A stretch of DNA of 64,000 nucleotides, from assembly GCA_031310005.1 (NCBI GenBank), contig CM062382.1, positions 2,604,001 through 2,668,000 of the forward strand, read 5' to 3'. The notes under the pieces are model-generated. The model had not been told where the DNA came from. It searched no databases and saw only the letters and a program-made list of their open reading frames with translations. Shown here in pieces: positions 21,243 through 33,927 of this stretch (position 1 is its first letter; every line of letters begins with the position of its first letter). The DNA comes from Dactylellina haptotyla (taxonomy: Eukaryota > Ascomycota > Orbiliomycetes > Orbiliales > Orbiliaceae). The position numbers and the translations under genes were made by a program.

Positions 21243-22602
21243 TCAAGAATGGCCCTCGATTTGTTTGGAGACATATGGCTCCTCAAGAAAAGCTTCTTCA
21301 TCATCGCTCAGTTCCTTTCCTTGAGCAGAGAGAGCGGCCTCTATCCGCTTGATGCTTGAAAGGCCGATTATTGGAGAAACGCAGCGTTTGTTAAGCCATG
21401 CCAAACTGACATCGGTCATGGACCAATTCTTTTGAGCGGCAAGCGTTGCAACTCGGGTAATGATCTCTCTATCCGCCTCGCTCTGTCCGTAAGAGAACCT
21501 TGGGTTGCTTGAATCGTCCGCCGTTCTTGGAGAGCTTCCGTATGCATTTGGCACACATGCCAAATGCCCAGAGGCGAGTGGCGCCCACTTCATGAATGAA
21601 AGACTTGATTAACACCATCGAATACACTATCATTGTTGATGAAACTTACGGGTAATAATCCTATTTTATTCTCCTTACAAAATTTGTTCACCTCTCGCTC
21701 TTCTTCCCGATACAGCAGATTATAATGATTCTGCATAGACACAAATTTCGTCCAACCGTTCCTCTCCGCTGTAAACTGCAAAGTAGCGAGCTGATAAGCC
21801 CACATCGAACTTGCGCCGATATATCGAACCTTCCCCATGGTAATAAGATCGTGGAGGGCCCTCATAGTTTCTTCTGGTGGTGTAAAGGGATCATATCGAT
21901 GAATTTGCAAAAGATCGATGTAGGAGGTACCCAGGCGACTTAAAGACTGATCCACAGATTCAAATATGCTTTTTCTAGAGAGTCCTATAGATAGTCAACC
22001 CCAAGGCTAGAAATTAGTTGGGCTACATTCCCCCTTCTCCTATTGGATACGATGTTTCTTACCGAATTGATTAACATGATCTTTACTTTGAGACGCTTCT
22101 TTTGTCATAAAAGGAATCCCTTCGTCGTGCCCTTCTGCCATAACTCTTCCAACCTTAGTCATAAGGACTACCTTTCGACGTGGAATTTCATAGTGCCGAA
22201 GTGCTTGACCTATCAGCCGCTCTGAGGCGCCGTTAGAATAAACATTGGCGGTGTCAAACTATTGAAATAAAAATAAATAACTGCCCGTAATTTCGATTTT
22301 CTTTGTGCAAAGCTGATAGTTGTGGACTTACAGTGTTGATCCCAGCGTCAAGTGCTGCCCGTAGCAATGGAAGTGCCTGGATAAGATAGGATTTAGTCGT
22401 CTTCTATTGAGAATAAATGTTTTCGGGCAAACCGAACCTTCTCGTGATCAAGAACCCAGTTCCACCATGATGGACTACCAATTCCCATGCAACCCATGAT
22501 AGGGTTCGAGACCATCAAACCACCAAGTCTTCTATATTGAACCCGTGTTTCCTTGATAGATTGGACGAACCTCTGTGGTAGATTGGCAAATGGTCCGATC
22601 AT
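21243..22602 (-). CDS. Aldo-keto reductase
   Basis: Five exons on the minus strand, 22602-22438, 22376-22332, 22258-22063, 21984-21650 and 21587-21243, give 361 residues. The aldo-keto reductase tetrad is visible: Asp and Tyr in [17 protein letters not shown], Lys in VVLMTKVGR, His in [10 protein letters not shown]. The cofactor-side segments [25 protein letters not shown] and [16 protein letters not shown] are also present. It is an NADPH-dependent soluble oxidoreductase of the Yajo/YakC-like kind, with a (beta/alpha)8 barrel. Position downstream of, and co-oriented with, the ligase suggests it belongs to the cluster and reduces a carbonyl of the product or a precursor. A stand-alone detoxifying reductase is the alternative. 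All exon phases agree and each intron has standard ends (51-78 bp range for most). Confidence 0.9.
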
Positions 22603-24560
22603 CCTTGCTGGTTCCCATTACTTTTTGTAAATTTTATTAGGGTTGTTGAAAGCTGGTATAGCTATTGGCTATCTGAACATTGAAATATCTCAGAATCATA
22701 TGGATATTTAATCTTTGGTGTATATGTAAGTATTTATAGACGAATTCACTACATCTGTCTAAATTCTAGCAAGAGAGTCGTGTCTCATATGCGGAGGATA
22801 GGTTCGGGTCCCAGGGTGGACTATAAATATTAAAGCTCTTTCCGACTTGCCACACCACTTTATAATTGTATCGGGGATAGTGATTCTAGGCTCTTTCCAA
22901 CTGGTATACAGGCAAGCTTAGTCGGCAGAGCAAGTATTCGGCATTCCAAATTTCCGGATATTGTGAGCTCACTATAAATATGAATCTAGATATCAAAACT
23001 AGAAACTAGTCGCGTGCAAATTGTATTCACGGATACTCTACGATTGAACTCATGAAAACCAATTTTCCATGACATATAAACGTATGAGTTCGAAATATTT
23101 TAGCTTCTTGAGAGGTTTTCATTCCAGCCAGATATTGGATTAAATTTGGAAATTCTAAGAAACTGAGTTTCCTCAAGCGTTATCCTTGCTTAAGATCTTC
23201 TTCTATAAGCTTTTAGATCGAGCTATACAGGCAATTTGTTGGTTGCACTCCATTTCCGCCTCGACATAATTCAACTGCCCCAAGCACATAAAGTACCTAT
23301 AAATACTTCAGTAGTCACTATTATTTTTATCTTCGACTATAGCCTACAGGCCGTTAAACCTTGCAAACGCGATATCTGGGATGAATTATTCTATTGGCGT
23401 CACAAATCGAAAATTATCAGTGGATTTCTAGACCATGTATCTCAAAAATTCTCAAATGCCTTTTCGTTGTACATACTTAGTATCTTCTAGAAGTTGATTT
23501 GCTATGACGTCACTTTACAACCTCTAGCGTGACGGTGCCTGAAGGTTCCGACTAGACCAAATGCAAAAATCTGGTGGCGCGACTAGGCATATAGCCTCTT
23601 CGGTCAGGATTCCCTCCGCCGACTTCGTGTCGCCGCCTCCGATCGCCTTGTCTACCGCGATATCGGAGGTTATTTTCGATTAAGCCACGAGGTTGAGAGA
23701 CACCGGGTTAGAAATGATTTTTTAGAACCAAGTGTACGCGAAAGGACAGCCGGTCACGACAGGCAGTGAGCGGTTCGGCAGATAGCTCGTCGGGGTCAAG
23801 TGGGTAAAGCCGGCGGAAGACATATTAGTTTTGGAAACCTTCGGCGAGATCCGGGATATACTCGGTAGAAAACAAAAGACTACTCGGAAGTGATTAGGCA
23901 CTCGATAGAAAGATGGTCCGAGGCGCGTTCCAATTGGCAACACAAATATACGTGATCAGCTTTGCTACTAGCAAGTGAAATCAGGGAGCAGAGGTAATAC
24001 AGCGTGGATCAATGGAATCAAGTACAAACAAACCAGCCATCTAAAATTACCTATACAACTCGCCTTTATATACAACTGATATTGATATACATATAACTAA
24101 ACCGCAGTCGCCATCCAAGGGTTCCGACTTTTTAGGCGAGACGTCAAGATCTGCAAGATGAGCCTTTTTGTGCGTTAACGTGTGGCATTTTTCGAGCTGC
24201 GCCTAGCCGTTTGGACTATGTCGTGACAACCATTATATATAAGATTATTATGCATTAAAACCAACGAAATATTCTTATTTTCATAAGTCAACTGAATATG
24301 TTAAGGCTGTGAAACATTTTGCGAACTTTTCGAATATCTAACTGGGCGTAATATCTAGTAAAGTAATTATAACAACCAGAATTTGCATCTATTCACCTAC
24401 GATTTGATACTTCTAATCGATTGATACGAGACTCGAGTAAGACAGAGCGAATGGGACATCCCTTTTCCTCGTCTTATAGTCTTAAATGAATATATATTGC
24501 ATACGCAAATCAATATAAGACACAGCGTCTAGATTATAGTGATTATACAAGCCACAAGCA
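22603..24560. other. Intergenic stretch with a G/C-richer island
   Basis: No gene supported in 1.96 kb. The first part is A/T-rich and is the promoter of the reductase. From about 23560 to 23960 the base composition rises in G and C, with CGATATCG and CCGAG-type motifs. No frame is convincing. It may be an insertion relic (for example a decayed LTR), but I found no terminal repeats. Confidence 0.4.
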
Positions 24561-27500
24561 TCACAGATACTGCTTCTTGAATCTGTCTAAGATCCAAGAT
24601 ATCTCTTCTTCGTCACTCATACTTTCATTCTCCTTCGGCTCAGGAAAGTACGATCCATTAAACTCCAACCACAAATGACTCGAGTGACAGTTAGATATAT
24701 CGGGATCGCCTGCCTTTATTTTTTCCATACATCTAGTGCAAAACGCATGGAATGTATACTGGCAGAAGAAAATTGGTTCCGAACCCCGCATAGGTACCCT
24801 CGTGTCGCACTGGGAGCACCGGAATTCTGCCAAACTGAACCTCGTTGACCACTGTCGACCGTGCCCATTCGTCCAGCCGTACTTATCGTTGTCCTCTCCT
24901 GTCCGATCGTTGAAGCAAGCCCACATTGCCCATTTCAGATTTATCTCGTCGCCATTGCTACAAGCGGTGTGTATTAGTGATTCCCACCCAAATGGTCTAT
25001 GTGTTATATAAAACTCGCTAGATTTCAAATATTCGATGGAATATTCAACGCATCTTCTAAAATACCCTTGGGCGACTTCCTTATTCCCCATTATCCGATG
25101 TACAGCTCCCAAGAAGGCAATATTGTAGATAGAATCAGAGCTCGCGCCAAGCTTAGAAATCCGGTAGAGTTGGTCGAGCTGGTCGAGCTTTTCGATCTTT
25201 CGAAGATATTCGGGTTTTATATCCGTGGGGGTATCAGGGTGGAGATATTTAAGGCGATAAATGCTACCAAGCGGCATCATGCACCAGCTTATGTCATACG
25301 GGCCGATTTGACTATTCGCTACTACAGCACCCACAGGGGGCTCGAAGCCACATTTGTCCAAGAATTTCTCCCAATAAGTTATCGCCTTTTCGGATTCGTT
25401 AGCATATTTATGATAGATAAAAGCGATATTTCGTTCGACGTATCCGACCGTGGTTTGATCTGCATATGCTTTAGCGGCTTCTAGAGTGTCGAATAATATT
25501 TTGTAGACAAAATCATCTTTCCCTTCAACGGATAAAGTCAAATCGTAGATTTGACTAATGGCGTCAGAATCGGAATCTGTCTGTTGGAAGGCGAAGAAAA
25601 GGTATTCCGTTAGGCGTGAATATTTTTCCGTTTTCAAACTCCGCATGTTGTGTAGATTTCGAATAAAATCCAGGCCAGCTTTTGAGCGAGCCTCCCTCTC
25701 GTCTTTTTTCTGAGGATAACGGCGGGAAAAATTGAAATCCAGGAAAAAGTCCCACAAATTTTCATCGTGATGGGGATCGATAATTACCCCAGGAAATTTG
25801 TACTGATCCAGAACTTCATCGCGTGGTAGTTTCCTCGAAGCATACTTTTCCTTGTGACTCCCGGCGCTGAGCATACACTCTCCAGCCTCTTTTCGGCCAA
25901 AAGCCCACGGACGGAGAAAAACATAGTCTAGCTCGTCGAGTCGTACGTTTTCCTTCTTTTTCCTAGAAAATAATGCTTCTAGTGTGGATATTCCAATGTC
26001 GTACTCGCGGTTGTAAAAATATGCGTTGGCGAGCCTTAACTGAATCAAAGACATTGCTTCATCGCTTTCGATACCCATTTTCAACGCCTGATTAAAATAT
26101 TCGATCGCAGTTTCCCATTTCCAACTACTCATGAAAGTAGCACCAGCATTGGCGTACCAGAATGCATTCTTTTCGAGATTGGGCCAATCCAAAATATAAA
26201 AGGCATCCTTAATATCTATAGTCCGCATCCTCACTTCTTCCTTATTCCATTCCATCTCAGTTTCGAATTTGTGATCAGTGAACTACTCGTACATGAGTTA
26301 GTTTGGGGCCATGACCAATTATCCGACGAGTTTCTCTTACCGATTTCATATAAGCCCCAGCACAATAAATTAAAGCAGATCCCCATCCAACATTATCATA
26401 GTCGGGCAATGTTGTTTTCGGGCCAGCTGATTCTGCCATGGGATCCACCTTCCCCTCTAGAACTACCCTATAGAACGCCATCAGGGTCGGTCTGATTAGC
26501 TCCTCTTTATGTTCTAAACACTTTGCAGCCCACTCTTTAACCTTAGGCTCACAGAGCGATAGCCCATCTTCTTCCTTCAGCCAAAAAATGACAGTATCTG
26601 TCCACACCCCATCTGTAAACGCGTCACACGCATTAAGGCTTATCCCTTTCGGGGGGTTTCGTATTTGGGCAGCAACAATGTCAACATTCGTAAGAATTTC
26701 GTACATGGAGTTGATGATGTACGCCTTATCTTCGGCCTTAGTACCGCGAGTTTGCACTTTTTGCAGGTGTAAGTACCAATTAGTAGTAGCATAAGGAGCA
26801 AATGCCAACCTAGGTGTTTCGGCTAGCACCTCTTTTGGTAAAGAATACTGCGTATATGAACTCGGCATCTGCGTAGAGTCAAGCATAACCCGGAAGCATG
26901 TTTTGAGGAGGTGGAGATTGGCATCATCTACGGTGAACCCAAGAGGGTTATCTGAATTTCCAAGTTTCAAGAAATCACCGAGAGATGCATGCCTGAGTCT
27001 CAATATACGATCTAATTTTTGATATGTTGTCATATAGTCCTTATCGTCCTCTTCTTCTGGACCAGAATCTTCGTCTTCTGAGTCGCCTTGAGCGTCTGGA
27101 GCTTGGCCCTGTTCATCTTCTACAGTACCTGAAAAGTTCCAAAGTTGAAAACGAGATCCACGGATAACTGTGAAAAGTGACGCATATTTCTTCCCTAGGT
27201 GCCCCTCAAGATCTAGCAGGCCTGATTCGTCATCTCCATATCTCAAAGCTGAAATGTGCTCCAGTTCCATGATATTTAGCGGCCGGAGAGCAAACCCAAC
27301 CCACATAAGCATCTCCTTTAAATCTTCGATTTGATCTGGTTCATCCACAAGTAGTTCGGTGATACTTTGAAACATTTTTTGATATGTAGCCGGAAGACCT
27401 TTGGGCAATTGCTGCAAGCTAGCGCGGATGGCTGGCTCGCGATTTTTAGTTGACATTTCTTTGAGCATCAAATCCACCCAAAGAAACATGCTGTCGGCTT

Positions 27501-29341
27501 TAGACCCTAAGGTATCAATGATTTCTTGCCGTAGTCCCTTACTGATCTTTTTGAGATTTCTGTACCTTCCAAGCATCTGGCCGATGTAGTGTTTTATATC
27601 GTCTTGATTTCTCCGAGCGGAGATATCTATATACGGAACCGGTTCTTCATAGAAGACTTCTTCGAAGTACCACTCCATGTCTGGGCGACCGACCAGAAGA
27701 ATGCTCATCTGATTATAATGTTGATGTCCTTGTAGTTCCATCAACAAAGATAAGAACTGAAGCAGATCCTCCCTGTTTGCTTCGTCAATGCCATCAAAAA
27801 TAAGAAAAAATCTGCCGTCTAGCTGTGGCGTTAGGAACATCTGAAAAAGCATTCTCCAAGCCCTGGCTAAAGACGAGACATTATTTGGGTCACTAGATGC
27901 CTTAACCGCATATCTAAGATAAACGGAGTCGTTTTGCGCAATTTGATAGGACATAGTTCTGAGCGCGATGGCAAAATTGGTTCTTAACGGGTCGTTCTCC
28001 TTGAAGAAGAAATACCCGAGTTTGGTCTGTACGGGTAACCCCGACGATTGAATAGGATTCGGAGCCTGCTTTTCCAATAAATGAGTAATTATAAATGACG
28101 ACAAATGAGATTTTCCGGTTCCAGGTCCCCCTGACAGCCGAAGGAGGGGAAGCTCTCCATTGAGCCACTTCTGCACTTGAGAGTCGCTGATAATCCATTC
28201 CCCTGTTCCCTTCATGCATTTTAGCAAAGAAAGGTCGTCCTCGACACCCGTTTGCGGTTGAAGTTTCGTTTTGATAGTATCCAAGGGTTTCTCAAAATCT
28301 TCGCTACTCGGCTTTGAGGCTATAGATAGAGTCGGAAGATGATGATTTCAGTACTCAGTTTTGCAAAGTGCGATATCATGAAAAGAAACACACTGCAATC
28401 ACCTTGAAGTTGCTTGGATAGGCTCTCAACTGTTTCAGCGAGATTGTCAACTTTCGAGTCTACACTCCTTAATATACCGCCAGCCAGTGTCGTTTGGGAT
28501 AATATATCTGTTGTGGCATCCAAATTTAGTGCCCCAACCATCGCGCTTTCTTGATCTACCAACTTCTTCAACTTTTCTTTCAGCGTAAAAGTTGCGTCCT
28601 CATCTGCCCCAAAGGTCTTCTTGAAGAATCGCTCTACATCCGTAGTCGCATTTTTGTAAGCTATATATCGAAGTAATGGCTTGATAGAGGAGAAACATAC
28701 TTGCTCGGCCATCGGCGATGTATTTTGTAGATACACCAAATATCTCCAGGATGCACGATAAAATCCCAACGAAAATAGCACTTAGCTCTCCTGAAAGTTG
28801 TTTTTTGGTATGAAGCTGAAGCCTCGCTAGGATGCCTTTGATATCATCGAAAAGGTCTTGAAGATAATCATAGGATTGGCTGACATCTCGAGCTCCCTAA
28901 AATTACAAGTTTTAAATCAATGCTAGCTCTTTGTACAAATAATTCTCTGCATACTAGTAAATAATTTTATATACCTTGATAAGCATCGAAACTGCACCCA
29001 TTATCACTGGTGTCGCCGGAAAAACCTTTGCGTACTTTCTGTTAGCGCTTCACCCAGGCGTGGTGTACCATAGTCAAACAAACCATAGAAGTGCCATCTG
29101 ACACCAGAGTTCCTAAGAACTCCACAGGTGTAAGAATGGCGGATAAGGACCCCCATAAAGAACGTCGGGCATTTCGATATTCTGCAAATTTGGATTGGTG
29201 GTTTTCAATTTCTTGCCTAAACAATTCAAGACTGTTAATCTGTGGAAGCTGGATCGCTTTGGTGTTAACACCTGAGGTTCGCTGATATGCTTCTACCGCA
29301 TCAAGCCAAACCCTGTTAAACTCGGGATTTTTTGACGCCAT
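24561..29341 (-). CDS. Goodbye-NACHT STAND (NLR-like) protein with TPR-like region and C-terminal finger
   Basis: Six exons on the minus strand, 29341-29084, 29025-28975, 28896-28701, 28660-28403, 28319-26341 and 26282-24561, give 1487 residues. The long frames at 24561-26255 and 26275-28284 are one gene, joined by a 58-bp intron. Residues 1-250 (start MASKNPEFNRVWLDAVEAY; later RFFKKTFGADED and QESAMVGAL) resemble the fungal Goodbye N-terminal domain. NACHT: Walker A GGPGTGKS near 318, Walker B FFLIFDGIDEA near 427, then a winged-helix-like part. An acidic linker (DSEDEDSGPEEEDD) precedes a helical region and TPR-like repeats (WYANAGATFMSSWKWETAIE). Near residue 1397 CSQC, FHAFCTRC and CHSSH form a Cys/His-rich, probably zinc-binding, finger. 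STAND proteins act as ligand-triggered switches in non-self recognition and regulated cell death in fungi. The ligand and effector output here are unknown. The start codon sits in ACCATGG. Confidence 0.9.
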
Positions 29342-29747
29342 GGTTGTAACTTGCTGGGTGCAAAGCTTGAGGGCTGCCGCTATTTTTTATCCACCTAGTA
29401 AATGTTGTCGAAATGCGTATCTCGTTTCCTTATGCCTCTATCGCGTTTTTAACTTTTGCATGATATTTATGTTGCTTTGCTACCCCTCAGTTTGTTCTTC
29501 CACCCAAAATACCTACCCTTTCTGGTAAAACACCCTTAACAAACGAGATATAGGACCCCCTTGTCTTATTTTTGGCTTGCATTGGGCATCTTGCGAGCTC
29601 GGCATGCCGACAAGTTCATGAACCTTTAGGTACTAGAAGGGCTTACATATTGTAGCGCTTTTTATATCACAAAAATCAGAAAAATTCGCCCGAAATCATA
29701 AAATGCATGGTCTATGTTACAACAATACAACCGCAAATACCAAGGCT
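29342..29747. other. Intergenic stretch, promoter of the STAND gene
   Basis: Upstream of the STAND start and downstream of the transporter stop, both minus strand. No gene seen. Confidence 0.6.
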
Positions 29748-31560
29748 CTAACGGCTCAATAGCGTTTCTATCTCTTCTAGATTCATACCCTCTGTATCAG
29801 GATATCCTAGGTATATCCCAACCCAACCAATAATACAGATCACAGCAAAAAGTACAAAAGTAGTTACTGCACCCATCCTCTCCATCAAACCCAAAAAGGT
29901 CTCACCAATGATGAAATTACTACTCCAGTTACACGCCGTGGCTATAGCGGTACCCAGAGAACGGACAGACATTGGAAAGAATTCAGCCTGCTGCCACGGA
30001 ACATTGCCTATTCCGGAGGCATAAGAAGCAACATAAAATGTTGTAGAGAAGAGAATAACATAGGCATAAAATGAAGAAGCCGGGTCCGTCGTATTCGGAG
30101 GTTCGGTTTCGCTGGCACCTGTAATTTCGTGCGAGGGTAGGTGAGAGAAACCATAGGCCGCAATGAGAAGCCCTAGTGCCATCATCGGGACGGAATAGAG
30201 CAACAATCTTCGTTTCCCGACCTTTGGTATCAGAATCAACGATATCAGAGTAAAGGTGAAATTAGTAGCTGCAACCGACAGCGACGTTAGAGTCGGGTTC
30301 TTGAAGTTGAGCATAGCGTATATCAAGCTTGAAAAATACATCAGAGCATTGAACCCGCAGAGTTGTTGAAATCCTTGGAGTCCTCCAGATATCAGTAAAG
30401 CTCTTTTGTTACCTCGCTTTCCAAATAAACTTCTCCATTTGGCGGAGGTGCTTGTCAGTTCGTTCTCGCTACGAACCCCACGCTCGATACTCCTCACGAG
30501 ATGGGACAGCATTCGTTTGTCGGCAGCGCTCGATGCTTCCTGCTTAATGCCGTAGATCCGTGCAAGAACAGAAGTCGCCTGTTCAACATATCCGTGCTGG
30601 ACGAGCCATCGAGGTGATTCTATGAACGTTATGTCAATATTTTCTTAATGCGAGCATATTACAGCATAGATGCCATACCAGGTAGGGAAAATAACAGTCC
30701 AATCTGAATAGCAGCTGGAACACCACCAAGCAGAAACATCGGTCTCCATCCAAATGGTGTGTGAGAATACCAGTAGCCGATCAAATACGCCACAATCTGG
30801 CCGAGTGTAATGAATACAGTGTTAAGAGTGTTTAGACGTGAGCGTAGGTGAGCGGGTGAAAGCTCGGTAATATACCTTGGAGGTGTTAACAACAATGTTC
30901 CCAGTACCAGGTTTTGCACTTCAACTCACATGGGCACTACAGCACTTCCAGCACCAACACCAAGGCCTAATACCGTTTAATTAATTTAGAATGATTCCAC
31001 GTTCCAAGCGTACCATCGAAACTAACCAACGATGAATCTGCCGACGATGAGCCCTTGGACAGACCCAGCCACACTCTGCGAGACCGCGCCGAGAATAAAG
31101 ACAATGGCAGCTGCCAAAATGGCTTTCTTCCGCCCATATTCCGAAATAGGACCAGAGCAGAGGGAGGATATGAGGGCCGATATTGACGTGATAGAGGTAA
31201 CTAGCGACTGCTCGGCAACCGTGAGGGCAGGTATCGGTGATGACTCCGGCGGGTTTGCTAGCTGTAATAAAGCTGAACTGATGATCGCAGTGTCATCTAC
31301 GAACCGTGTTAGTTTAGCCTACATCGAACGCTATATATGTTGTCTAGGAACTTCTTACATCCAAATAACAGTCCAGATATCCCAGCACTCACAACGAGCA
31401 GCCAGACCCAGATCCCTGGCTCTCCCCGAACCAGTTTAGAGGCCTCTTCGAGGTCGTTTTCGGAACCGAGAAGAGCGTCGTCGTCGCGGGCATCGTCTTC
31501 GAGGATAGGCGCTAGGCCGTCTCTGTGTAAGGTGGACATTTCTATCGAACCATCGGGCAT
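29748..31560 (-). CDS. MFS sugar porter, myo-inositol transporter type
   Basis: Five exons on the minus strand, 31560-31359, 31296-31027, 30966-30930 (37 bp), 30875-30679 and 30619-29748, give 525 residues. An acidic cytoplasmic N-terminus of about 55 residues precedes the first membrane helix, which ends GLLFGYDTA. Sugar-porter signatures follow: SEYGRKKAI, GRFIVGLGVGAGSAVVP with YITELSP, PESPRWLV after helix 6, and GFQQLCGFNALMYFSS in helix 7. GIGNVPWQQAEFFP in helix 10 is close to the motif of Itr1/Itr2-type inositol transporters. It is thus a plasma-membrane H+-coupled polyol or sugar uptake protein; inositol is the likeliest substrate but not certain. It is divergent from the M28 peptidase. 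The tiny third exon is required to complete the porter signature. Confidence 0.9.
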
Positions 31561-32381
31561 AGAGGACTACATAGAGATTGGTTGGCTCGATGTTTTGAAG
31601 ACCAGCTTGGTGTTTGTGTGCGTGAGCCGAATCAAAGCGGATTGCCGGATCAGGATGGCAACGCACTTTCTGCAACATGGCCCGAAGCTGGCACCCAAGC
31701 CGACAAGATATCTTCGCCTTCCTCAAGACAAGACCTATTGCGATAAAACGGACCCGGGCATTATGCTAATCTGTCGGAGTATTCTCCTCGATTGAAATAC
31801 TTAGTTTTCGACTACCCGAATAACATTCCCCTTTCGGCTTTCTCGTATATCTGCCAGATGCTTCACATCCGATCGAACTTCCCGATCAGGAGTAAACCCG
31901 GGTACCCTGGCTAGGCCTAGAAAAACCAGGGGCACTATAGCTCCAGCTGGATGCCTTCAACTATCCAAGAGTTGTCAAGACCTCAGTGTTACCTGTGAAG
32001 AGCAAGTCACCATCCATGCAAGGAAGGTGTCTCAGCAATCATTTACTCATGGTTCCTTGGTCCTCACTGTCGCCCAGACTCATCAGAGCGGCGATAAGAT
32101 ATAAAGTGCCATATTCGCAAGGAAAATTGCCTGTATTATTGATGGCGGCATTAGCTTGGCTTTCTCTTGGAATTTTGCATGCACAAATATCGCAGGCTCT
32201 TCCATCTGCATTGGGAGAGTGCAGGTCGTCGTATTCGAGGAGAGCCCAAGGACGCAAACCGCAATAGTAGTATATATAGGCCCGCCTGCCAGCTATTGAA
32301 AGGATGTTATGAAGTATTGAGCCATATATTTAGCAGAAATTTCTGGGGCATATGTTCCGGAATACCGAAGAATAATCCAGT
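31561..32381. promoter_or_regulatory. Bidirectional promoter region between transporter and peptidase
   Basis: The 821 bp between divergent start codons have only short random frames. No binding motif stands out. Confidence 0.4.
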
Positions 32382-33927
32382 ATGAAGTTCACACATTCCA
32401 GCATCACCGCTTGTGCGCTTTGCGCTGCCCTGGTCGTGGCTACACCGCCCCTACAATCGGAGGGGATGCAAAGCCTTGTTACGAAGGATGGGTAGGTAAA
32501 ATATCCTCTTGGAATCTAAACTAAAGGCCAAAGCTTTAACGACTTCTTTCTACAGCCTCCTACGTACCCTTAAAGACCTCGACCGTCTCGCCAGTGAGAA
32601 CGGCGGAAACCGTGCTTTCGGACTGCCAGGCTACACCGCCTCGGTAAACTACGTCAAGTCTCGGCTCGCCAAGTCCAAGAAATATAAGTCTTGGACACAA
32701 GATTTCCCTGCTTTATTCTCCCGCGTAGAGTCAATTGACTTCACGGTCACCAGCAAGAGCTACTATATCTACGGTCTCACCTACTCGCCCTCCACCTCGG
32801 CAGAAGGTATCGACGCAGTCTTAGTCAAAGGTCCATCTGGAACTGATGCCTGCAATGCGAACGCGTATCAGAACCTCGATGTTAAGGGTAAGATCGTTCT
32901 TGTTGAGCGTGGTACCTGTCCTACCGGCGGTACTCTCGCCGGCAAGGTTCGTCCTGCTGTATCTAATGGTGCTGTGGCCGTAATTGTCTACAATAATGTG
33001 GATACCCTCGTTACCGCGGGCACACTATCTGCACCAGACCCGGAAGGCTATCGTCCAGCTGGTTTCATCAACCGTTCCGATGGTCTTGACCTCCTTAAGC
33101 GCCTCGACGCCGGCGAGCAAATAACCGCCCACTTTCAACAGACTCAAGTCGTTGAGACTAGGATCACGCAGAACGTCTTTGCTGAATCCAAAGCCGGTGA
33201 TTCGAACAATGTTATTATGCTCGGCGCTCATCTTGATAGCGTTCAAGCCGGCGCCGGAATCAACGACGATGGCTCTGGAACATCTTTAATCCTAGAGCTC
33301 TTCGATGCAGTTCAGCACTTCCGTCCCAAGAACAAGATCCGTTTTGCTTGGTGGGGTGCCGAAGAGAATGGCTTGGTCGGATCTAAGCATTACACCTCCC
33401 ACATCGCCAAGGCAGACGCAGACAAGATCCTCCTATACCTAAATTTTGACATGGTCAGCCGAGGCTACTTCGGTGTCTTTGACGGAGATGGCAGTACACA
33501 CGGTCTCGCTGGAGCTCCCGGCTCCGACGTCATCGAGAAGCTTTTTGTTGACCACATGGTATCTAAGGGTATCACTGTCACCCCGGCCGTCTTCACTGGT
33601 GGCAGCGACTACGCCAGTTTCATGTCTACACTGAACAAACCAGTCGGTGGGCTACACACTGGCACTGGTGTAGCACAGGATCCATGCTACCACCAAAAGT
33701 GCGACAGTTTTGAGAATGCCAATGGGACCGTTATCGAAGTTAACGCGAAAGCCGCAGCGCACGTACTCTCTGTTCTTTCCAATAACGGTCCAAAGATGAT
33801 TCCAAAGACACCGAACAACCCCGCCAAAGCCCTGAGAACTTTTGATGGTCTCGACAGTGTAGATCTCTTCCCTTGGACCCACGTTGAAGGAGAAGGTCAT
33901 CTGGGAAACTGTGGACATGATGCTTAA
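32382..33927 (+). CDS. Secreted M28 aminopeptidase (aminopeptidase Y-like)
   Basis: Two exons, 32382-32491 and 32556-33927, with a 64-bp intron give 493 residues. The N-terminus MKFTHSSITACALCAALVVA is a signal peptide. ANGGNRAFG-like family text (SENGGNRAFGLPGYTAS) opens the mature region. A protease-associated domain (KGPSGTDACNANAYQNLDVKG to about GFINRSDG) is inserted before the catalytic core. Zinc ligands and catalytic residues: His and Asp in GAHLDSVQAG, Asp in GINDDGSGT, Glu pair in WWGAEENGLVGS, Asp in LNFDMVS, His in GGLHTGTG. Members remove N-terminal residues from peptides outside the cell or in the vacuole, co-catalysed by two zinc ions. The codon choice is richer in C-ending codons than in the cluster genes, suggesting good expression. 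Exon 1 ends in phase 2 and restores the frame exactly. Confidence 0.93.

Noticed and set aside
22790-22840. tRNA B-box-like GGTTCGGGTCCC
   Set aside because: No matching A-box, acceptor stem or anticodon arm could be drawn around it.
23940-24060. Start of a copia-type retrotransposon gag (MESSTNKPAI) near 24012
   Set aside because: The frame stops after ten codons, and no LTR pair, primer-binding site or polymerase motif was found.
24561-28284. Two separate genes (a TPR protein and a NACHT ATPase)
   Set aside because: A 58-bp intron with GTAAGA donor, CTAAC branch and TAG acceptor joins them in frame, and the order matches known STAND architecture.
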